The notes under the pieces: generated by a model
The model's input: the letters and a program-made list of their open reading frames with translations, nothing else
The model's database searches: none
What the model was told of the DNA's origin: nothing
Assembly (NCBI GenBank): GCA_043769275.1
Contig: JAYVJM010000031.1
Location: 1 to 10,357 of the forward strand
Direction of reading: 5' to 3'
Length of the DNA stretch: 10,357 nt
From: JAYVJM01 sp043769275
Lineage (GTDB): Bacteria > Pseudomonadota > Gammaproteobacteria > Pseudomonadales > UBA7239
Translations under genes and position numbers: made by a program
In this document: positions 6,796 through 10,357 of the stretch, piece after piece
Layout of the letters: each line of letters begins with the position of its first letter
Position numbering within the stretch: the stretch's first letter is position 1

Positions 6796-7902
6796 ATGAG
6801 CTCTACTAGCACGCATTTCAGCGACGTTGAAAATCTCAATGTCGAATCACAGACCATTCTTATTAGCCCCGCTACGCTAAAAGCCGAACTCCCGTTAACG
6901 AAGAAAGCGATGACCGCCCTGAAAGCAGGCCGCACAGCTGTGCGCAACATCTTGGATGGTCATGACCCGCGCCTATTGGTCGTAATAGGCCCCTGTTCCA
7001 TCCACGACACCGAAGCCGCGCTTGACTATGCCAGACGCTTGAAAAAACTGTCTGATGAAGTGCAAGACAGCCTGCTGATTGTCATGCGCGTCTATTTTGA
7101 AAAACCCCGCACCACCACAGGCTGGAAAGGCTTAATCAACGACCCACATATCAATGACTCGTTCAAAATTGAAGAGGGGCTGTATATTGGCCGAAAACTG
7201 CTGCTGGATATTGCAGAAATCGGCCTGCCCACGGCAACCGAAGCACTCGACCCCATTTCGCCTCAATATCTGCAAGATTTAATTTCCTGGTCGGCGATAG
7301 GGGCACGCACAACTGAATCGCAAACACACCGCGAAATGGCCTCCGGCCTATCTTCGGCTGTCGGCTTCAAAAACGGCACCGATGGCGGCTTGGCCGTGGC
7401 CATCAATGCACTGAAATCCGTCGCCTCTCCACACCGTTTTCTGGGCATCAACAACGAAGGCCAAGTGGCGATTATCACCACGCGAGGAAACCCATACGCG
7501 CACATTGTGCTGCGTGGCGGCGACGGAAAACCCAATTACGACTCCGTTAATGTCGTATTGTGCGAGCAGGTTTTGCAAAAATCCGGCATCAAAACCAACA
7601 TTATGGTTGATTGCAGCCACGCCAACTCCAATAAAAACCATGAACTGCAAATACTGGTGATGGACAACGTAGTGAATCAAATTGTTGAAGGCAACCAATC
7701 CATTATGGGCGTAATGATTGAATCCAATATCGCCGCTGGCAGCCAGAAAATCCCAGACAATTTATCGCAGTTGCAATACGGCGTATCCATAACCGATGCC
7801 TGTATCGACTGGGAAAGTACAGAAAAATGCCTGCGCTCGACGGCGCAAAAACTGGTCGGCATCTTGCCAAAACGCCGTGCTGCCAAAGAAGCCGCGGCTT
7901 AA
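6796..7902 (+). CDS. aroG: 3-deoxy-7-phosphoheptulonate (DAHP) synthase, class I-alpha
   Basis: This enzyme condenses phosphoenolpyruvate and erythrose 4-phosphate to DAHP, the first step of the shikimate pathway to aromatic amino acids. The 368-residue product is full length for the AroF/G/H family and collinear with it. Metal ligands are Cys67 (IGPCSIHD), His275 (VDCSHANS), Glu309 (MIES) and Asp334 (SITDACIDW). Substrate-binding blocks RVYFEKPRTTTGWKGLINDP and GARTTESQTHREMASGLSS are intact. The N-terminal segment of about 50 residues, which forms the feedback-inhibitor site and dimer contacts, is present, so allosteric control is expected. Sequence alone does not tell whether Tyr, Phe or Trp is the effector; it resembles the Pseudomonas enzymes, so aroF is an equally fair symbol. 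It is monocistronic in appearance, with a weak ribosome-binding site. Confidence 0.95.
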   Translation: MSSTSTHFSDVENLNVESQTILISPATLKAELPLTKKAMTALKAGRTAVRNILDGHDPRLLVVIGPCSIHDTEAALDYARRLKKLSDEVQDSLLIVMRVYFEKPRTTTGWKGLINDPHINDSFKIEEGLYIGRKLLLDIAEIGLPTATEALDPISPQYLQDLISWSAIGARTTESQTHREMASGLSSAVGFKNGTDGGLAVAINALKSVASPHRFLGINNEGQVAIITTRGNPYAHIVLRGGDGKPNYDSVNVVLCEQVLQKSGIKTNIMVDCSHANSNKNHELQILVMDNVVNQIVEGNQSIMGVMIESNIAAGSQKIPDNLSQLQYGVSITDACIDWESTEKCLRSTAQKLVGILPKRRAAKEAAA

Positions 7903-7932
7903 TAGCAAAGACTAGGGTGCGTCATTGGCAAA

Positions 7933-7946
7933 CTCAGGGCGAACGG
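7933..7946. repeat. half copy of the REP-like palindrome
   Basis: CTCAGGGCGAACGG matches the right arm of the element at 6621-6634 with one difference. The left arm is not present beside it. It sits in the short gap between the DAHP synthase and the acyl-CoA ligase gene, and is best read as a decayed or solo half of the same dispersed element. Confidence 0.5.
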
Positions 7947-7974
7947 TGTCATTTACACGCAGTTTTGTGACAAC

Positions 7975-7983
7975 TGGTATTAT
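7975..7983 (+). promoter_or_regulatory. candidate extended -10 promoter of the acyl-CoA ligase gene
   Basis: TGGTATTAT fits the extended -10 pattern TGnTATAAT with one mismatch in the hexamer. It lies in an A+T-rich patch about 49 bases before the start codon chosen for the ligase. No good -35 hexamer is found, which extended -10 promoters can tolerate. No terminator is visible between the two genes, so read-through from the DAHP synthase gene also remains possible. Confidence 0.35.
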
Positions 7984-8031
7984 ATTTATCCAACGAAGCC
8001 CGCATAACAATCAACACTGATGGAGCCAACA

Positions 8032-9699
8032 ATGCCAACACCCAAAATAAACTCGCAGCACTCGTCAGAGCTTTACACATTTGCCGGCAAAGACGTTCCG
8101 TGGCTGGCTAAATTATGGGCGACGCAAACACCCGATAAAACATTTTTAATCTGGGAGCCGAAAGAAGGCGAAAGCCAATCATGGGCGTATCAGGAATTCT
8201 GGCAAACCATCAACAAAGTCGCCTGCGGCTTGATCGCCAAAGGCATCAAAAAAGGCGACACACTGTTAATCCACGCTGAAAACTGCCCTGAAATGATGAT
8301 TGCGTGGTATGCATCCAGCTTAGTTGGCTCTATTGCCGTCACCACCAACACGCGCTGCATTGGCAATGAACTCGCCTATTTTGCGGAACATTCCGGCGCA
8401 GTGGGCTGCATCACGCAACCCAAATTTATTCAAGAATTGGCCACAAATGCCAAAACCATTCAGTGGTTTGTGGTGACGGACAATAACGCAGGCGACGCGC
8501 CAACCGATACTGAGCAAAACCACGGCTTTCCCTCGTGGAGCAGCCTGTTCACGCACGGCGACACCGCACCCACCCGCCCGGCAGAGCCGATGCTGCCCGT
8601 GGGCATTCAATACACATCCGGCACGACTGCGCGCCCCAAAGCGGTAGTACACACCCACGCCAACGCATTGTGGGGTGGACAAAGCGGTGCGCAAAATCTG
8701 TTGATGACATCCGATGATGTTTACCTTGTGTTTCTGCCCTGCTTCCACGTCAACGCACAAAGCTGGAGCTTCTGGAGCATGATGTGGTGTGGCGGCACCA
8801 TCGTATTGCAACCAAAATTCTCCTCCAGTAAATTTTGGGAGGTTTCAGTCAAATACCAATGCACACGCGCCTCGATGATTCCCTTCTGCTTTAAAGCCAT
8901 CGGCGCACAACCCGTGCCTGAACATTTCTACAAAACCTGGTCTACGGGCGTGAAAATTCACGGCGTTGAACAATATTGGAAAGTCACCTCTTTCGCCACA
9001 TGGGGCATGACTGAAACCGTCACCCACGCCACACGCTCAGATATTCTGCAAGATTCGCCAGAAATGAACATCGGCGTGCCCGCACCTGGCTATGAGTTCG
9101 CGGTGATGAACCCACAAACCGGTGAATATTGCAGCATTGGAGAAAACGGCGAGCTGTATGTACGCGGCACGCGCGGCATTCAACTGTTTTACGAATACTA
9201 CAAAAACCCCGAAGCGATGCAAAAATCTTTTACGCATGATGGCTGGTTCGCCACAGGTGATATGGCTCGCGTGGAAGCCGATGGCTACTTTTATTTTGCC
9301 GACCGCGACAAAGACATCTTGAAAGTCGGCGGCGAAAACGTATCTGCCCGTCAAGTAGAAGAATTCGTCGGCCAACTACTGGGAATGGGCATACTCGACG
9401 AACATGCAGTAGTCGCGCAAAAACATCCAATGTTAGATGAAGTGCCTGTACTGTTTGCTATCAAAAGCGTATGGACACAGATGAGCGAAGACGAAATTCG
9501 CCAGAAAATCATGACAGGATGCGCCAAAGACTTGGCCGATTTTAAGCGTCCACGCCACGTTTATTTTTTGGAAGATTTTCCGCGCGCAACACTGGAGAAA
9601 ATCGCCAAAAACAAATTGCGCGAGATGGCAGACGAACTGGCAGACCAACAACACGAAAGCCAAACAAGCGAAAAAATCCCCGAAACACAACTGAACTAG
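8032..9699 (+). CDS. AMP-forming acyl-CoA synthetase/ligase (ANL superfamily)
   Basis: Enzymes of this superfamily activate a carboxylic acid with ATP to an acyl-adenylate and then form the CoA thioester. The 555-residue product carries the core motifs in order: phosphate-binding YTSGTTARPKAVVHTHAN (from about 194), WGMTET (324-329), TGD with Asp410, the hinge region ADRDKDILKVGGENVSARQVE (Arg425 in DRDKD), and a C-terminal catalytic Lys523 in LEKIAKNKLR. The phosphate loop has Ala where many members have Gly (TTARPKA), a variant I regard as tolerated. ATG 8032 is chosen because GGAG (8022-8025) lies 6 bases upstream; ATG 8020 has none. It is cytoplasmic, with no membrane helix. It resembles carnitine/crotonobetaine-type and medium-chain ligases, but the substrate cannot be read. 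It stands alone, without beta-oxidation neighbours. Confidence 0.88.
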   Translation: MPTPKINSQHSSELYTFAGKDVPWLAKLWATQTPDKTFLIWEPKEGESQSWAYQEFWQTINKVACGLIAKGIKKGDTLLIHAENCPEMMIAWYASSLVGSIAVTTNTRCIGNELAYFAEHSGAVGCITQPKFIQELATNAKTIQWFVVTDNNAGDAPTDTEQNHGFPSWSSLFTHGDTAPTRPAEPMLPVGIQYTSGTTARPKAVVHTHANALWGGQSGAQNLLMTSDDVYLVFLPCFHVNAQSWSFWSMMWCGGTIVLQPKFSSSKFWEVSVKYQCTRASMIPFCFKAIGAQPVPEHFYKTWSTGVKIHGVEQYWKVTSFATWGMTETVTHATRSDILQDSPEMNIGVPAPGYEFAVMNPQTGEYCSIGENGELYVRGTRGIQLFYEYYKNPEAMQKSFTHDGWFATGDMARVEADGYFYFADRDKDILKVGGENVSARQVEEFVGQLLGMGILDEHAVVAQKHPMLDEVPVLFAIKSVWTQMSEDEIRQKIMTGCAKDLADFKRPRHVYFLEDFPRATLEKIAKNKLREMADELADQQHESQTSEKIPETQLN

Positions 9700-9721
9700 G
9701 ATTTATAAATACTGCCCTAGC

Positions 9722-9857
9722 TGTAAAAAGTGGGTGCCGTTTTGCCAATAAAACACAAAGCGGAGAACCTCCATAAAGGTGGTACAGCAAATGGTTTATA
9801 CGGCAGGGTTTTGCGCTAAAGCGCTAAAGCGCTGAAACTTGTGTTAGAAAAGAAGTT
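9722..9857 (+). pseudogene. decayed 5' remnant of the IS3-like element with broken orfA
   Basis: From TGTAAAAAGTGGGTGCC onward this copies the left-edge element in inverted orientation: about 64 of 79 compared bases match without gaps. The orfA start has become ATA (9773-9775). The frame then reads K-V-V-Q-Q-M-V-Y-T-A-G-F-C-A-K-A-L-K-R and stops at TGA 9833-9835. Removing one 8-bp unit of the tandem repeat at 9813-9836 restores F-C-A-K-A-L-K-L-V-L-E, the sequence expected in an IS3-type OrfA. The remnant therefore extends to about 9850; its end is not sharp. No ORF survives and no second IS end is visible. Confidence 0.7.
9813..9836 (+). repeat. three tandem 8-bp units inside the IS remnant
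   Basis: GCGCTAAA (9813-9820), GCGCTAAA (9821-9828) and GCGCTGAA (9829-9836) follow one another without gap. Because 8 is not a multiple of 3, gain of one unit shifts the orfA frame. Replication slippage is the simple explanation. AGCGCT is also a palindrome, so small hairpins are possible. Confidence 0.8.
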
Positions 9858-9999
9858 TTGGCATCCAGAATTGACAGAACCGGTCAATACGATACATGTG
9901 AAACATGCGTATTTCACACCGGCTACTTTGTGACTATTGCCGTTTTTCGGCACCCGATGCCACACCACAACCTAACGCACTGTTTTTACTTGCTTAATT
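9858..9999. other. gene-free spacer with one hairpin
   Basis: No ORF with a credible start is seen between the IS remnant and the tRNA gene. TGTGAAA (9897-9903) and TTTCACA (9912-9918) form a perfect 7-bp inverted repeat with an 8-base loop, and CCGG on both sides could extend the structure with an internal loop. No T tract follows on either strand, so it does not look like a terminator. No clear intrinsic terminator is found downstream of the tRNA on the minus strand. Confidence 0.4.
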
Positions 10000-10075
10000 T
10001 GGCTCCGCCTGCTGGGCTCGAACCAGCGACCCATTGATTAACAGTCAATTGCTCTACCGACTGAGCTAAGGCGGA
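10000..10075 (-). tRNA. tRNA-Asn (anticodon GTT)
   Basis: On the minus strand this 76-base sequence folds as a standard cloverleaf. The acceptor is TCCGCCT with AGGCGGA, the D arm GCTC/GAGC, the anticodon stem ATTGA with TCAAT around loop CTGTTAA, and the T arm GCTGG-TTCGAGC-CCAGC. A discriminator G is followed by an encoded CCA (10002-10000). The anticodon GTT (10042-10040) decodes AAC and AAU. The sequence strongly resembles bacterial tRNA-Asn. A good promoter lies just upstream. tRNA genes are common integration sites, and an IS630-type gene begins about 190 bases away, but no attachment-site repeat of the tRNA 3' end is seen in this window. Confidence 0.97.
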
Positions 10076-10097
10076 ATAGACCCTTTCGAGGCCGTGC

Positions 10098-10126
10098 ATC
10101 CTATGCGGGACGGTGCTTACAGTCAA
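10098..10126 (-). promoter_or_regulatory. sigma-70 promoter of the tRNA-Asn gene
   Basis: On the minus strand TTGACT (10126-10121) and TAGGAT (10103-10098) are separated by exactly 17 bases. The -10 is followed by a G+C-rich stretch (GCACGGCC), the discriminator typical of stringently controlled stable-RNA promoters. Transcription would start near 10091 and leave a 5' leader of about 15 bases before the mature tRNA. Confidence 0.8.
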
Positions 10127-10261
10127 GTTGGCGCGGTTAAATTCACTATATTTTTTCTTCCCTGCTGCTCATAAAGCACATTTCTTCGTACAACATCAGA
10201 TCTGCTTTTAATGCATGTATAGCTAATCGCATAAACAACAAGATAGGCGTGTACTAATCGG

Positions 10262-10357
10262 ATGAGCTATAGTCAAGACCTTAAAAAACGCGTGTTGTTG
10301 CATATCAAAAAGGGTAGCGGCAAGACGGAAGCAGCGGCATTATTTTCTGTTGGACGC
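10262..10357 (+). CDS. IS630-family transposase, N-terminal 32 codons
   Basis: The frame starts at ATG 10262 and runs off the window. It reads MSYSQDLKKRVLLHIKKGSG and then K-T-E-A-A-A-L-F-S-V-G-R. This closely matches the N-terminal helix-turn-helix of IS630-family (Tc1/mariner-related) transposases, which typically begin with S-Y-S-x-D-L-R-x-R-V followed by K-T-E-A-A-x-x-F-x-V. The catalytic DDE domain would lie beyond the edge, so integrity cannot be judged. No Shine-Dalgarno motif is obvious. CTAATCG is repeated at 10223-10229 and 10254-10260 upstream, but I cannot assign the terminal inverted repeat. The preceding 130 bases show no other gene. Confidence 0.8.
   Translation, partial: MSYSQDLKKRVLLHIKKGSGKTEAAALFSVGR

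Noticed and set aside
7889..7900. AAGCCGCGGCTT palindrome at the end of the DAHP synthase gene as a terminator
   Set aside because: It has no loop, lies within the last codons and has no T tract; it is explained by the Lys-Glu-Ala-Ala-Ala coding sequence.
7926..7946. TGGCA-containing sequence before the ligase as a sigma-54 promoter
   Set aside because: The -12 GC element is not present at the required spacing; the match is only to the -24 half.
8020..8031. Upstream ATG for the acyl-CoA ligase
   Set aside because: No Shine-Dalgarno precedes it, and its own codons contain the GGAG correctly spaced for ATG 8032.
9696..9720. CTAGG/CCTAG inverted repeat just after the ligase stop as a terminator
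   Set aside because: The stem is only 5 bp with a long A+T loop and no T tract follows it.
9871..9899. TTGACA at 9871 as a promoter -35
   Set aside because: No acceptable -10 hexamer lies 16-18 bases downstream.

Overview
The window looks like a chromosomal segment of a gammaproteobacterium of moderate G+C. The sigma-54, RNase E, MiaE and class I-alpha DAHP synthase sequences all read like those of Pseudomonas, Cellvibrio and their relatives. This placement rests on protein resemblance only.

Layout from left to right. Positions 1-87 hold the 5' end of an IS3-like insertion sequence that reads leftward out of the window. It cuts off a small leftward gene (33-185) that is preceded by a 31-codon ORF (185-280). 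Next come three leftward housekeeping genes, probably one operon: rpoN (2989-1442), a DUF1289 protein (1408-968) and miaE (931-311). A 678-bp divergent intergenic region (2990-3667) carries a palindromic site and a long, hairpin-rich rne leader whose last hairpin covers the Shine-Dalgarno sequence. Rightward genes follow: rne (RNase E, 3668-6553), a REP-like palindrome and a strong symmetrical terminator, a DAHP synthase (aroG-like, 6796-7902), a stand-alone AMP-forming acyl-CoA ligase (8032-9699), and a decayed copy of the IS3-like end (9722 to about 9850) in inverted orientation to the left one. A leftward tRNA-Asn(GTT) with a clear promoter and the first 32 codons of an IS630-type transposase close the window.

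Functionally the core is information processing: alternative sigma factor, tRNA hydroxylation, mRNA decay and a tRNA. Entry to aromatic biosynthesis and one acyl-activating enzyme are added to it. Neither rpoN nor rne sits beside its usual gammaproteobacterial neighbours (lptB and hpf-ptsN for rpoN; rluC for rne), and mobile-element pieces lie at both ends, so local rearrangement is likely. I see no CRISPR array, prophage or complete defence system. The most informative non-coding signals are the sequestered rne ribosome-binding site, the divergent-region palindrome, and the 8-bp tandem duplication that frameshifts the IS remnant.
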